NCBI GenBank assembly: GCA_036898135.1
Contig: CM072517.1
Location: 69,119,104-69,183,103, forward strand
Source: Oncomelania hupensis
Lineage: Eukaryota; Mollusca; Gastropoda; Littorinimorpha; Pomatiopsidae
DNA length: 64,000 nucleotides
Direction: 5' to 3'
Shown one piece after another: positions 9,101-20,275 of this stretch. The number at the start of each line of letters is the position of its first letter. Position 1 is the first letter of the stretch. Under the pieces are notes generated by a model, which was not told the origin of the DNA, made no database searches, and was given only the letters and a program-made list of their open reading frames with translations. Made by a program: the position numbers and the translations under genes.

Positions 9101-9267
9101 TACCCTGTCACTAGTGTCCATAGCTACCTGGCACAGCATTGCAGCTCAGGTAGAGCCACTTACTTAGTTTGTAAATAGGACCCTAGGATAGTGCAGTGTT
9201 AAACTAGGCTCTGTAGTAGAAAAAGGTCGAATCCAGTAGTCATCGCCTTTTTTCAGTTGAGGGAGCC
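9101..9267 (+). other. 3' untranslated segment and polypurine tract region, copy 1
   Basis: Only 167 bp separate the Gag-Pol stop from LTR 2, so no envelope or accessory gene follows pol. Confidence 0.8.
9259..9265 (+). other. Polypurine tract candidate, copy 1
   Basis: GAGGGAG ends two bases before the LTR TG and is the only purine run next to the boundary. It is the expected primer site for plus-strand synthesis. Confidence 0.5.
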
Positions 9268-10810
9268 TGTCATGAATTGGCTAGTTTAACTCTGCTCATT
9301 GACTATTTAGCCATGTGTAGTAATGGTAACATTAGAGAGAGTCAGTATATTACACAGCAGCAATTAAATTACACAGCAGACCACACACGGCGAGCGAGCC
9401 ACCCACATCGCAGTGAGTCAGCACTTGAGCTTTGAATCGGACCGTTTTAACCAATCAGCAGCAGGCTAAGTGGGTAGAGCAGTTTTGACTGTGTCAAAAC
9501 CTAGCACAGCTTGGTCAGTCGTGTGTGAGACGAGGAAGAAGTAACATCTCCTTAGCTAGCAGAGAACTATCTTCACTCATAGACCAGGAAGCAGGACTTA
9601 GAATCTCAGAATTCTATTTAGTCATCACGGGCCTGAACTTGTCAAACAGGTAAATGAACACCCTTCTGTTTCATCGTGATATATTTATATTATTGTTGAA
9701 ATTATGTTTGAAGAATTTGCTATGCATAAATGTGAATTGTTAATCCGAATTTGCGTGACCACGTGGAAGAGCCGAACACGAGGCGAAACACGACCGGTTG
9801 CGCCGCCATGTTGTATACCATACGGAACCACTGTTGTTTAACTTATATGTATGTTTGCAGACCAGTGGCTGTACCCGTGAATGTTTATAATATTATTAAT
9901 TCTGTATGTGTATAGTTAGACACGATTGATATTTATGTATGTATAGGAATTTAGAGTGAGATTACAGCGGACCCCGGAAGTAGCAGAATGTTCGTTGCTT
10001 ATGTATAGAGATGTGGAGCTATCACTGAGGGCTACTTTGGCTTTCAGTGAGACGCTCTGCACAAACCGATTATTCAGGGTTGTGCAGAATTTCGTCTCTT
10101 ATATTACAGACGAGCAGGCGAGCTATCCCGAGCTATCCCGAGCTATCCTGTGCACCCCACTCCACAGAAACGACTAGTTGGTTGAGGATCCTCTACCGCA
10201 CAAGACGGAAAGAGCTGCCTTGAAAAACACCCTGTCAGACCCCACAGCGTGGCAAGGGAACCCAACTACACAACGACACAGGTGGACCAGAAGCTACCTC
10301 ACAGAAGGACTTCGAACACCCCACACATGAGTTAAGTGCATAAGGCGAAGGTGCACTTAAACTGATCATAACAGGACCACAGTAGTCCAACTCTTCAGAA
10401 ACTGTAAAACGGACCACAGTAGTCCAAATCTACATGAAATATTATAGCAAGTGCCCGAGGAAGAAAAACAGCGGCCTAGACTATCAGCGATCGAACTATT
10501 AGCAGTGACTGAGACTTTTTAAGTTAGATTAGTACTTAGAGAATCTTGTAGAGAGTAGAAGAAATAAATGTGTGATTTTAACTGTTATCAAGTGGCTGGA
10601 CTACATATGATTCATAGCCGTGTGAAAGCTAGTGTGACAGTAATCTCTTACCATTGTTCTATCTATTTCTGTACCCCAACCTTAACACAGAACGAGCTAA
10701 ACAAATAAATTTATTAAAGTAATTCATAGGGTGACTTACTAGCAGTTCCCACCGAATAAACGTGAGGGTCCATAATTCCATTGTGCAGAGCCCATAAACC
10801 CCGCGTGACA
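9268..10810 (+). repeat. LTR 2 (shared middle LTR, 1543 bp)
   Basis: Same length and termini as LTR 1. It serves as 3' LTR for copy 1 and 5' LTR for copy 2. It has a private T at 9996, where LTRs 1 and 3 have C, and shares G at 9410 and 10742 with LTR 3. The same hairpin, CCAAT and AATAAA motifs are present. Confidence 0.95.
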
Positions 10811-10817
10811 CTTTAAT

Positions 10818-10835
10818 TGGCGAGCCTGCCAGGAT
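10818..10835 (+). other. Primer-binding site candidate, copy 2
   Basis: Identical to the site in copy 1, again 7 nt after the LTR end. Confidence 0.6.
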
Positions 10836-11179
10836 CTGTGTATAATAGGAATTGGGTATAACCGGACCTAAGTACAATAAAATTAGATAACAGTAGGAGT
10901 AGTAGAATAACTTAGAATAGTGGTAACAAGGACTAATCAGTTGTGGTGCACTATTCTTTAGTTAAAAAACTTTTTTGCTTCAAATATTTTTGTGCCTGTA
11001 TGTTGCATTGTTCTTTTGCAGGTTTTGCTTAAATAACTGTTGTATGCCATTTGACTCTTGTTTTATTCTATTATTGATTCCGAATTTTATGGTCTTTGCA
11101 TTGTTGTTATTGACTTGCAATATTGCTAGTGTTTTGGTATTCCACGTGATTCAGAGGTTGTTCATAGACACGTTTGGCA

Positions 11180-14100
11180 ATGTCGGACCCAGTGGCCTTG
11201 AGATTGCGTTTCAAGGAACTAGGAGAAGCTTTACACTTAGCAGGGGGAGACCTAATTGCGTATATCAATGCAGAGGTAGAGAAACAGGAGGCTAAGGCAG
11301 AGAGAGCAGCCGAGAGAGAACAGAAGAAACTCGAAGCAGAACAGAGAAAAGCAGAACTAGAAGCAGAGCAAAAGAAACTAGCATTAGAAGCAGAGCAGAA
11401 GAAACTAGCATTAGAAGCAGAGCAAAAGAAAGCAGAGTTAGAAGCAGCAAGAGAACAGAAAAAAGCAGAGTTAGAAGCAGCAAGAGAACAGAAGAAATTA
11501 GAATTAGAAGGAGAACAGAAGAAGGCAGCATTAGCAGCAGAGAGAGATGCAGAAAGTAGGAGATGGGAGTATGAGAGGGCAGAAAAGGAAAAAGACAGAC
11601 AGCATGAGTTAGAGCTAAGAAGATTGGGATCAGGAGCTTCAAGTTCTTCCTCAACCCCTCCCCACTCAGATCAGCTAGAGGTAGCATCCAACCCTGTACA
11701 AGGAATGTCATTTCCACTGGGGACATTCAATGAGAGAGAGGAAGGTCTAGATCTCTATCTGACTAGGTTCGAGCGTCTAGCAACAGAGTATAAACTAGAT
11801 CCCACCCATTGGTCTTTTAAGCTTAGTCAAGGGCTTAGAGGAAAGGCTTATGACATCTACAGTAAGCTACCGACTGACAGAGTGACTGACTATCACAAAG
11901 TAAAAGAGGCACTCCTAACGGGATTCGAACTGACAGGAGAATGCTACCGGCAAAAGTTCCGCACCAATCGGAGAGTGAAAGGCGAGAGCTATGCGCAGTT
12001 CGCGGATCGGTTGTCCACAACGCTGGATAAGTGGATTAGCCAGTCAGCCATGGCTAAGACGTATGATGGACTGACAGAACTGTTAGTATGGGAACAGCTA
12101 CGGGAAACCATGACCCCCGAGCTGAGGACATTCTCAGTAGAGCAGGGCGCGGAAAGACTGGAAGATCTGGTCAAGGTCGCAGATAGGTACGTGGCCGCAC
12201 ACGGAGAAGCCAAGAGCTTCAGGCGAGACCTAAAGCCTAACGGGAAAGAGGCACAGAAACGAAGCCCTAACCGGGAAGAGCGCACCGCGAATAAGCCGAA
12301 TAACCCCAGACCTGGGCAAAACAAAGGACCCAACACGGAATTCGGGAAAAGAGGTCCCGCAGAACAGAGACGGTATTGTTCGTTCTGCAACAGAAACAAT
12401 CACTCCACCGCAGAATGTTTCAAGTTGGCCGCACAACGTAGGGAAGAGCGCGAAAGCCGGCCAGCGCACAGAGTCCTAACTCAAAGCAGCGGTAACAAGC
12501 CACACACAATCGGAGATCACCCATCGGTGACAGACACGGTCAAGGTCAACGGAAAAGAAGCGAACTGTCTGTATGACACGGGTCTATCATACGATGCGAT
12601 AGTTAGCGAATCTCTTGTATCGCGCGCGGACTTGACAGACAAGACAGTCGACTTACAAGGAGCAGACTTGACGAAACCGACGACTACTTGCCCAATAGCT
12701 TGGATCGCAGTAGAGAGTAGGTACGTCACAGGACGAATCCAAGCAGCTGTTTTACAGAAACCCCTGTATGATCTAGTGCTAGGTTGTAGGTATGTGTTCT
12801 TAGGCACGCCCCCCAAAACTGTAGAGATAGCTGCAGTGCAAACCAGGGCCCAAGCTAAAACCCAACCACCCCAGCCCGAGTTCGCTCCGAATCCAGGACT
12901 CGAAGAGATCAAAACAGCACAGAAAGAAGACACCTCGATAGCGAAGTGCTTCCAGAAGCTACCCAAGGCGCACACACCCCCGCACAAGGGAGACTTCTAC
13001 ATGGAAGAGGGAGTTCTACATCGACAAGGAGATGGAGATCACACCCAACTAGTACTACCAGCCACCCTTCGAGCCCAAGTACTAGAATTAGGCCACAGCA
13101 TGCCACTCAGCGGACAAATGGGAATTGGAGCCACAGTGCAGAGAATCAGCGCACACTACTATTGGCCAGGAATCACGGAGGATGTCAAGCGCTACGTGAA
13201 ATCTTGTCACCAATGTCAACGATATTCCCCGCGACATCACACCGTACCAGTTACCTTAGGACCATCAGTAGTAGTCGGCGTGCCATTCCAGCAAGTCTCA
13301 GTAGACATAGTAGGACCACTGCCCATGACCAAGAAGAGGAACAGATTTCTACTCACACTCGTCGACGCATGTACGATGTGGTGCGAAGCAGTCCCGTTGC
13401 CAGCGATCGACACCAAGAAGATCGCAGATGCACTCATCGCCATCTTTACCAGAGTCGGATTCCCGGACAGCATTAGAACGGACAACGGATCTCAGTTCAC
13501 CGGCCGCCTGATGCAAGACGTGTTCGAGTTGATACAAGTTCATCACATTCGCACACCACCATACCACCCCGCCAGCAACGGACAAGTAGAAAGACTGAAT
13601 GGAACCCTTCTCACCATACTCAGGAAAGTCGCCGACGACAATCCAGAAGCGTGGGACACCTACGTGAATGCGGCACTGTTCGCATACCGAGAAACGCCCC
13701 ATGCAGCCACAGGCTACACCCCGTCAACCTTGCTATTCGGCAGACCTCTAGCAGGACCGCTAGAAGCCCTACGCAGAAGTTGGACGGAGGCCAAGATAGA
13801 CGACACACCAAGAGGTGCCACCAAGTACGTCGCAGGCCTGCAGGAAACCCTCAAAGCAACGTGGAAGAAAGCTGGTGAAGCACTGAAGAAGGCAAGAGCC
13901 CTTCAGGCGAAGTACTACAACCGCCACGCGAAGGACAGAGAACTGCAAGTCGGCGATCAAGTGCTACTCTTACTTCCAAGTGGAACCAACAAGCTGGACA
14001 TCGCTTGGAGAGGACCGTACCGGGTGACTGCCAAGAAATCCAAGACAGTCTACCAAGTAGAGGTGAACGGGAGAGCCCGATACCACCACATCAATCTCCT

Positions 14101-15712
14101 CAAGAAGTACACGGACCGACCAGCGACTCCCAGCACTCACAACTTGTTAGCCATCGCCATCGCGGAAGAAGGAGAAAGCATGGAGACCAATGCAGTAGAG
14201 TATCCCCTGCACTCCAAAGAAACCTACAAAGACGTGATACTCAACGGAGACCTAGCCGCTAAACAGCAACAGCAAGTACGACAGGTCATTCGACAACATC
14301 AGACTGTGCTCACAGACCGACCAGGGAGGACAGACCTCGTCGAAGTAACCTTAACGGTGACCGACCCAACACCCGTCCGCCAGAAGCTCTACCCGATGCC
14401 ACTGTCGCAGCAGCGAGCCATCAAGGAAGAGATAGACACCTTACTGGCAGCCGGAATCATCTCAGAGTCTACCTCACCCTACAGCGCAGGCACGGTATTG
14501 TTGCGAAAACCCAACGGAGAGCATCGACTGTGCATCGACTTCAGACTGCTGAATGCCGTAACGCAATTCCAGCCAGAGCCACTCCCGGACCAGACAGACC
14601 TATTTGCCAAGCTACAGCGAGCGAAGTACTTCTCACGCATCGACCTCAGCAAAGGATACTACCAGATACCAGTGCAACCGCAAGTCCGAAAGTACCTAGC
14701 GTTCAGCACTATGGAAGGACACTTCGAATTCAACGTGCTTCCATTCGGACTCCACAATGCACCCAGCATCTTCAGCGCAATGATGCGGAAACTCCTGGCA
14801 CCCCTGAGCAGCGAGCACCTACACTCGTTTATGGACGACATCCTCATCGCAACACCTACGTGGGAGGAACATGTCACGCTCCTACAACAACTACTCGCAC
14901 GCCTCAGAGACACAGGATTGACGGCAAGACCCACCAAATGTCAGATTGGATTCACAGAACTAGAATTTCTGGGACACACCATCAGTCAAGGAAGCCTGCG
15001 ACCGGTAGAGAAGACAGTGAAACGCCTACTCGACGCTCCTAGGCCCAAGACAAAGAAGGAAGTGCAGTCATTTCTAGGACTCTGCGGCTTCTACCAGAAG
15101 TTCATCCCCAACTACAACAGCATCGCCGTGCCACTGACAAATGGAACCCGGAAAATCGCCCCGGACAAAGTAGTTTGGACAGCGGAATGTGAGACAGCAT
15201 TCCAAACACTCAAGGACAGAATGACATCGGCGCCAGTACTCCACCTACCCGATTTGACTCAGCCATTCGTTCTTCGCACCGACGCAAGCGACTTAGGCCT
15301 CGGAGCAGTACTGCTACAGCGCGACCCCAAGAATGCAGAGACGCTATTCCCTGTCGCCTACGCCAGCAGAAAATTGAGACCCGCCGAGACCCACTACGCC
15401 ACGTCGGAGAAAGAATGTCTTGGACTAGTCTGGGCCATACAGAAGTTTCAACTCTACCTGTATGGGACCCACTTCACAGTTCAGGTGGACCATCAACCAC
15501 TATCGTTCCTGGCAGCCTCCAAGTCTTTGAACTCTCGCCTGATGCGATGGGCACTCACCCTTCAGGCGTACTCATTCCAAATCGAGTACATCCCCGGCAA
15601 GGAAAACCACGGAGCCGACTACCTCAGTCGCCATCTCGTGGAGGACACAGCAGCTGTCGCCCACCCAACACAACTAAGGGCCACCGCACCAGAATTCGTC
15701 CCCGCCCAGTAA
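11180..15712 (+). CDS. Gag-Pol polyprotein, Gmr1-type Ty3/gypsy (copy 2)
   Basis: A second intact 1510-aa ORF, 6612 bp after the first, with the same start context and the same motifs at the same residue numbers. These are the coiled coil, SCAN-like capsid region, zinc knuckle, DTG protease, integrase with D-58-D-35-E, reverse transcriptase with FMDD, and RNase H. Comparing the two proteins I see one substitution, Ser1208 (TCC at 8189) to Pro (CCC at 14801), just before the FMDD motif in the reverse transcriptase. Near identity over 4.5 kb with no stops means both copies are recent and potentially active. The proline form could differ in activity, but I cannot say which residue is ancestral. 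Confidence 0.95.
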   Translation: MSDPVALRLRFKELGEALHLAGGDLIAYINAEVEKQEAKAERAAEREQKKLEAEQRKAELEAEQKKLALEAEQKKLALEAEQKKAELEAAREQKKAELEAAREQKKLELEGEQKKAALAAERDAESRRWEYERAEKEKDRQHELELRRLGSGASSSSSTPPHSDQLEVASNPVQGMSFPLGTFNEREEGLDLYLTRFERLATEYKLDPTHWSFKLSQGLRGKAYDIYSKLPTDRVTDYHKVKEALLTGFELTGECYRQKFRTNRRVKGESYAQFADRLSTTLDKWISQSAMAKTYDGLTELLVWEQLRETMTPELRTFSVEQGAERLEDLVKVADRYVAAHGEAKSFRRDLKPNGKEAQKRSPNREERTANKPNNPRPGQNKGPNTEFGKRGPAEQRRYCSFCNRNNHSTAECFKLAAQRREERESRPAHRVLTQSSGNKPHTIGDHPSVTDTVKVNGKEANCLYDTGLSYDAIVSESLVSRADLTDKTVDLQGADLTKPTTTCPIAWIAVESRYVTGRIQAAVLQKPLYDLVLGCRYVFLGTPPKTVEIAAVQTRAQAKTQPPQPEFAPNPGLEEIKTAQKEDTSIAKCFQKLPKAHTPPHKGDFYMEEGVLHRQGDGDHTQLVLPATLRAQVLELGHSMPLSGQMGIGATVQRISAHYYWPGITEDVKRYVKSCHQCQRYSPRHHTVPVTLGPSVVVGVPFQQVSVDIVGPLPMTKKRNRFLLTLVDACTMWCEAVPLPAIDTKKIADALIAIFTRVGFPDSIRTDNGSQFTGRLMQDVFELIQVHHIRTPPYHPASNGQVERLNGTLLTILRKVADDNPEAWDTYVNAALFAYRETPHAATGYTPSTLLFGRPLAGPLEALRRSWTEAKIDDTPRGATKYVAGLQETLKATWKKAGEALKKARALQAKYYNRHAKDRELQVGDQVLLLLPSGTNKLDIAWRGPYRVTAKKSKTVYQVEVNGRARYHHINLLKKYTDRPATPSTHNLLAIAIAEEGESMETNAVEYPLHSKETYKDVILNGDLAAKQQQQVRQVIRQHQTVLTDRPGRTDLVEVTLTVTDPTPVRQKLYPMPLSQQRAIKEEIDTLLAAGIISESTSPYSAGTVLLRKPNGEHRLCIDFRLLNAVTQFQPEPLPDQTDLFAKLQRAKYFSRIDLSKGYYQIPVQPQVRKYLAFSTMEGHFEFNVLPFGLHNAPSIFSAMMRKLLAPLSSEHLHSFMDDILIATPTWEEHVTLLQQLLARLRDTGLTARPTKCQIGFTELEFLGHTISQGSLRPVEKTVKRLLDAPRPKTKKEVQSFLGLCGFYQKFIPNYNSIAVPLTNGTRKIAPDKVVWTAECETAFQTLKDRMTSAPVLHLPDLTQPFVLRTDASDLGLGAVLLQRDPKNAETLFPVAYASRKLRPAETHYATSEKECLGLVWAIQKFQLYLYGTHFTVQVDHQPLSFLAASKSLNSRLMRWALTLQAYSFQIEYIPGKENHGADYLSRHLVEDTAAVAHPTQLRATAPEFVPAQ

Positions 15713-15879
15713 TACCCTGTCACTAGTGTCCATAGCTACCTGGCACAGCATTGCAGCTCAGGTAGAGCCACTTACTTAGTTTGTAAATAGGACCCTAGGA
15801 TAGTGCAGTGTTAAACTAGGCTCTGTAGTAGAAAAAGGTCGAATCCAGTAGTCATCGCCTTTTTTCAGTTGAGGGAGCC
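15713..15879 (+). other. 3' untranslated segment, copy 2, with PPT candidate at 15871-15877
   Basis: Identical to the segment in copy 1, with GAGGGAG two bases before the LTR start. No env ORF is present. Confidence 0.7.
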
Positions 15880-17422
15880 TGTCATGAATTGGCTAGTTTA
15901 ACTCTGCTCATTGACTATTTAGCCATGTGTAGTAATGGTAACATTAGAGAGAGTCAGTATATTACACAGCAGCAATTAAATTACACAGCAGACCACACAC
16001 GGCGAGCGAGCCACCCACATCGCAGTGAGTCAGCACTTGAGCTTTGAATCGGACCGTTTTAACCAATCAGCAGCAGGCTAAGTGGGTAGAGCAGTTTTGA
16101 CTGTGTCAAAACCTAGCACAGCTTGGTCAGTCGTGTGTGAGACGAGGAAGAAGTAACATCTCCTTAGCTAGCAGAGAACTATCTTCACTCATAGACCAGG
16201 AAGCAGGACTTAGAATCTCAGAATTCTATTTAGTCATCACGGGCCTGAACTTGTCAAACAGGTAAATGAACACCCTTCTGTTTCATCGTGATATATTTAT
16301 ATTATTGTTGAAATTATGTTTGAAGAATTTGCTATGCATAAATGTGAATTGTTAATCCGAATTTGCGTGACCACGTGGAAGAGCCGAACACGAGGCGAAA
16401 CACGACCGGTTGCGCCGCCATGTTGTATACCATACGGAACCACTGTTGTTTAACTTATATGTATGTTTGCAGACCAGTGGCTGTACCCGTGAATGTTTAT
16501 AATATTATTAATTCTGTATGTGTATAGTTAGACACGATTGATATTTATGTATGTATAGGAATTTAGAGTGAGATTACAGCGGACCCCGGAAGTAGCAGAA
16601 TGTTCGTCGCTTATGTATAGAGATGTGGAGCTATCACTGAGGGCTACTTTGGCTTTCAGTGAGACGCTCTGCACAAACCGATTATTCAGGGTTGTGCAGA
16701 ATTTCGTCTCTTATATTACAGACGAGCAGGCGAGCTATCCCGAGCTATCCCGAGCTATCCTGTGCACCCCACTCCACAGAAACGACTAGTTGGTTGAGGA
16801 TCCTCTACCGCACAAGACGGAAAGAGCTGCCTTGAAAAACACCCTGTCAGACCCCACAGCGTGGCAAGGGAACCCAACTACACAACGACACAGGTGGACC
16901 AGAAGCTACCTCACAGAAGGACTTCGAACACCCCACACATGAGTTAAGTGCATAAGGCGAAGGTGCACTTAAACTGATCATAACAGGACCACAGTAGTCC
17001 AACTCTTCAGAAACTGTAAAACGGACCACAGTAGTCCAAATCTACATGAAATATTATAGCAAGTGCCCGAGGAAGAAAAACAGCGGCCTAGACTATCAGC
17101 GATCGAACTATTAGCAGTGACTGAGACTTTTTAAGTTAGATTAGTACTTAGAGAATCTTGTAGAGAGTAGAAGAAATAAATGTGTGATTTTAACTGTTAT
17201 CAAGTGGCTGGACTACATATGATTCATAGCCGTGTGAAAGCTAGTGTGACAGTAATCTCTTACCATTGTTCTATCTATTTCTGTACCCCAACCTTAACAC
17301 AGAACGAGCTAAACAAATAAATTTATTAAAGTAATTCATAGGGTGACTTACTAGCAGTTCCCACCGAATAAACGTGAGGGTCCATAATTCCATTGTGCAG
17401 AGCCCATAAACCCCGCGTGACA
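15880..17422 (+). repeat. LTR 3 (terminal 3' LTR, 1543 bp)
   Basis: Ends in CCCCGCGTGACA at 17422, followed at once by the ATC microsatellite and not by the PBS, which fixes the LTR boundary. By eye it differs from LTR 2 only at 16608 (C versus T). Confidence 0.95.
17175..17180 (+). terminator. AATAAA polyadenylation signal in terminal LTR
   Basis: AATAAA in the 3' LTR, equivalent to 3951 and 10563 in the other LTRs. A second AATAAA lies about 141 bp further on. Either could end the element transcript. Confidence 0.45.
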
Positions 17423-17527
17423 ATCATCATCGTCGTCGTTATCATCGTCGTCGCCGTCATCATCATCCTCATAATCGTGGTCGTCGTCGCCGTTGTCGTC
17501 TTCGCTGTTATCATCATCATCATCATT

Positions 17528-17562
<35 letters not shown>

Positions 17563-17630
17563 TATCGTCATCATCATCGTCATCATCATCCCCCTCATCA
17601 TCATCATCTTCATCATCACCACTACCACCA
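17423..17630. repeat. (ATC)n / (GTC)n microsatellite, right part of the insertion site
   Basis: An imperfect ATC/GTC trinucleotide tract directly abutting LTR 3. The open frames on both strands (Met/Asp- or Ile/Val-rich) are products of the repeat. Confidence 0.9.
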
Positions 17631-17848
17631 ATTGTTTGTTGAGCGATAAGTTGTTCAGCTATCATTTTAACTACGTCATGTTGAGATATCAGTTGCCGTT
17701 TACAACGTGTTTATGGTGTTAGTCCAACACCCACAATCTTCGCTGCTGATCTGTGTGACATATAGACCCAGTTTTGTAGTTTCACACACTTACACACAAA
17801 GAGATACGCACGCTCATATACACACAATACATGCTCTTGCACACACAC

Positions 17849-17882
17849 TCTCTCTCTCTCTCTCTCGCTCTCTCTCTCTCTC
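17849..17882. repeat. (CT)n microsatellite
   Basis: A CT-dinucleotide tract with one CG interruption, preceded by CA-rich sequence. Confidence 0.9.
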
Positions 17883-17964
17883 ACGCTCCTTTCCCTCCAA
17901 CATCCACCCCCGCCGCCCACCTACACAAACACCCACGCAAGAATAGAACAAAAACGGTTCATCT

Positions 17965-18398
17965 ATTTATTTATTTAATCGTTCTTATACAGCGCTTTTC
18001 CATCTCAAGAGCTGCTCAAGGCGCTGGCCGATACAGGATCTAACTCAAACCGCCCGAGACGCCCACCCGCAGCCTTTGGGCGCATGGTCTGACGCCCGGA
18101 CAACTGAGCACAATCCTGGGCAGCCAGGGATGGGGGAGAAGGACCTAGGTGCATGCTGGGTGTGTTCTTGTCACCGGCACTCACCCGTCTAGGACATGAG
18201 CGTCAGGATCTATAAAGTCCGTTATGATGGAATGTATGCGACACAGACTAGACCTCGGTTTATACTCTCATCAGAAGGAGTAGGAAAACAGGAGTAAAAT
18301 GTCTTTCCCAGGGACACAACACAATGGCCCAGCCAGGGCTCGAACCCGGGACCTTCCGATCTGCAAGCCGAAGCACTACCATTAGACCACAGTGCCTC
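17965..18398 (-). mobile_element. SINE-A, near full length
   Basis: On the minus strand it starts with a tRNA-like head. The A box resembles TGGTCTAATGGTAGTGC and the B box is GGTTCGAGCCC. The body contains GTATAAACCGAGGTCTAG and GACTTTAAAGATCCTGACGC-like motifs. It ends with AGCGCTGTATAAG and a (TAAA)n tail at 17965-17980. It is almost identical to the copy at 48310-48743. Confidence 0.85.
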
Positions 18399-18863
18399 CC
18401 TTTAATGAATATAGCAAGCGGTAGTGGGGGGGGTTATCGTGATGGCGATTGCAGACGACAAAGACGGAGAAGGTGTAGATGTAATGCTATCAAGGTGACT
18501 TTTCTTACAGTAACTCGGCGGGTAAAAAACTTTAGGAAATCCTGATTTCCAATCTCTATGGCGGCCTGAGTGCTTTGTTTTCTTTTTTGTTGTTGTCGAG
18601 GTTGTTGCTGTTTTTCTCTCCAGAAGACGGATTGTTTTTGTATGGGTTCTCCCTCTTACCGGTTTTGATAAATGCCAGTTTTAGAACAAGAATGCTGGCT
18701 ATCGGTTGCTTCCGAATTTATTGATGTTGAAAGTAACTAGACTCTCGAACGAGTTTATTTTTTAAAGATTTTTTTTTACTGTAGGGCAACCCTCACTGTA
18801 AATGTTAAAAGGATCTGTCCAGTGGGTCCCTTTAAAACGTAACTATACCCTCAAAAGAGTTTT
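18399..18863. other. No gene; half of a 60-bp direct repeat
   Basis: The motif AACCCTCACTGTAAATGT with flanking T-rich sequence near 18770-18835 recurs at 19468-19530, beyond the LINE fragment. Nothing else is recognised. Confidence 0.4.
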
Positions 18864-18874
18864 GTTGTTGTTAT

Positions 18875-19452
18875 TATATTTAGGAGCCATTGTATCAGAC
18901 AATGGGTCCCGAGAGGAAGTCCTCTCCAGGATCGCACAAACAACTGCTGCCCTGGCGAGGTTGAAGCCAATTTGGAAAGACAGGACCATCAGTCTACATT
19001 TCAAGGTAACGCTGCTGCGCTCCCTTGTCATCTCCATCTTCCTATACGCTTGCGAAACATGGACCCTCACAGCAGATCTCCAACGAAGCATTTCCTATAC
19101 CCAGCACAACATTAACGTCGAAGTCCGACAGACCATCACACAAGCCATTGGACAACACGATGACCTGCTCACAGTGGTGAAAAAACGGAAACTCCGATGG
19201 TATGGCCACGTCACCAGAGCATCAGGTCTTGCAAAGACCATCCTGCAAGGCACAGTGCAAGGAGGTAGATGAAGAGGGAGACCTAAAAAAAAAAGAGGTG
19301 GGAGGAAAACATTCGAGAATGGACTGGTTTGACACTGAGCGAAACAATCAGGGTTGCTGAGGACAGAGAAAAAGAGTAGACAGGGAGTACGCTGGTTAAA
19401 CGATCATCTGTGGTTTGATCTCCGAGTTATGGGATAGGATAGGATAGGAAAG
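18875..19452 (+). pseudogene. 5'-truncated LINE, reverse transcriptase C-terminal end
   Basis: The reading frame gives a LINE-type reverse transcriptase tail: YLGAIVSDNG, then LFLYACETWT-like (read as IFLYACETWT), then LRWYGHVTR and RGRP. It is broken by a stop near 19270 and small indels in an A-run. It ends in a short (GGATA)n tail. It is flanked by an 11-bp duplication GTTGTTGTTAT at 18864-18874 and 19453-19463. The clade looks RTE/BovB-like, but I am not sure. A second, shorter copy is at 63505. Confidence 0.8.
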
Positions 19453-19810
19453 GTTGTTGTTATAAAGCTTTTTTCCAGTGGGTCAACCCTCACTGTGAAT
19501 GTAAAAATGGATGTGTCGATGGGATCGTGTTCTAGGTGGGTGTTTAAGGTTACAGTCTGGCGTTGATGTTATTTCTTTGTGTCCGGTTTTACGAAGGCCA
19601 AGACCTAAGTTTCGCTTTTTATCTTAGACACACGTGCGGCACTAACTCATAAGTAACCATCTCGCTTTGAAGTCCTTCCTGGTCTTATGCATAAAATAAC
19701 GGATGTTTAAAGCTGAACCTGGGTGAGAAAATGTCACTACGTATTACTATAAAAAGTAGGTGTTCTTGTATATGGATCCAAGAAGGTCAGAGATTAACTT
19801 AATGTAATGT

Positions 19811-19865
19811 GTGTGTGTGTATGTGTGTGTGAGGGAGAGCTTCTCACAAACACACACATACACAC

Positions 19866-19927
<62 letters not shown>

Positions 19928-20275
19928 CAAGAAAGCGAGACAGAAACAGACAGACAAACAGAAAGAGAAACTGATAGAGCTAGAGAAAGAGAGACATAGA
20001 GCGAGATAGAGAGACAGACAGAGACCGACACAGACACATATAAATACAGAAAACGAGAGGCATAGAGAGACAGCGACGGACAGAGACACGGAGAAAGAGA
20101 CAGAGACAGAGATGGAAATAGGAAGAGAAGGACATAGACAGTTAGACAAGGGGGAAAGATAGAGAGAGGGAGAGAGAGAGGGAGGGAGAGGGAGAGAAGG
20201 CGAGAGAAAGAGAGATTGAAAGGAAAAAGAACGAGAGAGAATAGAGACAAAGAGAGACAGACAGACAGACAGAGC
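19811..20275. repeat. (GT)n, (GA)n and GACA-rich compound repeat
   Basis: GT tract at 19811-19832, CA at 19848-19869, perfect GA from 19870 to 19920, then degenerate GACAGA/GAGA sequence to about 20275. Long open frames here are simple-sequence artefacts. Confidence 0.9.

Larger units (their letters stand above)
2656..17422 (+). mobile_element. Tandem Gmr1-type Ty3/gypsy LTR retrotransposon (LTR-int-LTR-int-LTR)
   Basis: Three 1543-bp LTRs (2656, 9268, 15880) alternate with two 5069-bp internal regions, so the period is exactly 6612 bp. The LTRs begin TGTCA and end TGACA, a perfect 5-bp terminal inverted repeat. The outer flanks carry a 5-bp ATCAT duplication, although this lies in an ATC repeat and is weakly informative. 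Each internal region has a PBS-like site, one long Gag-Pol ORF and a short purine run before the next LTR. Both ORFs are intact. By eye the LTRs differ at only three sites and the ORFs at one, so the array is very young. A tandem that shares its middle LTR is most simply made by unequal LTR-LTR recombination. A template-switch product or an assembly artefact are alternatives. Confidence 0.95.

Noticed and set aside
4680..9114. Antisense and alternate-frame ORFs inside the retrotransposon (for example 5905-6375 minus, 7918-8430 plus)
   Set aside because: Shadows of the Gag-Pol frame with no recognisable domains. They recur in copy 2 only because the copies are identical.
9101..9267. Possible envelope or accessory gene after pol
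   Set aside because: Only 167 bp lie between the stop and the next LTR, so there is no room and no ORF.
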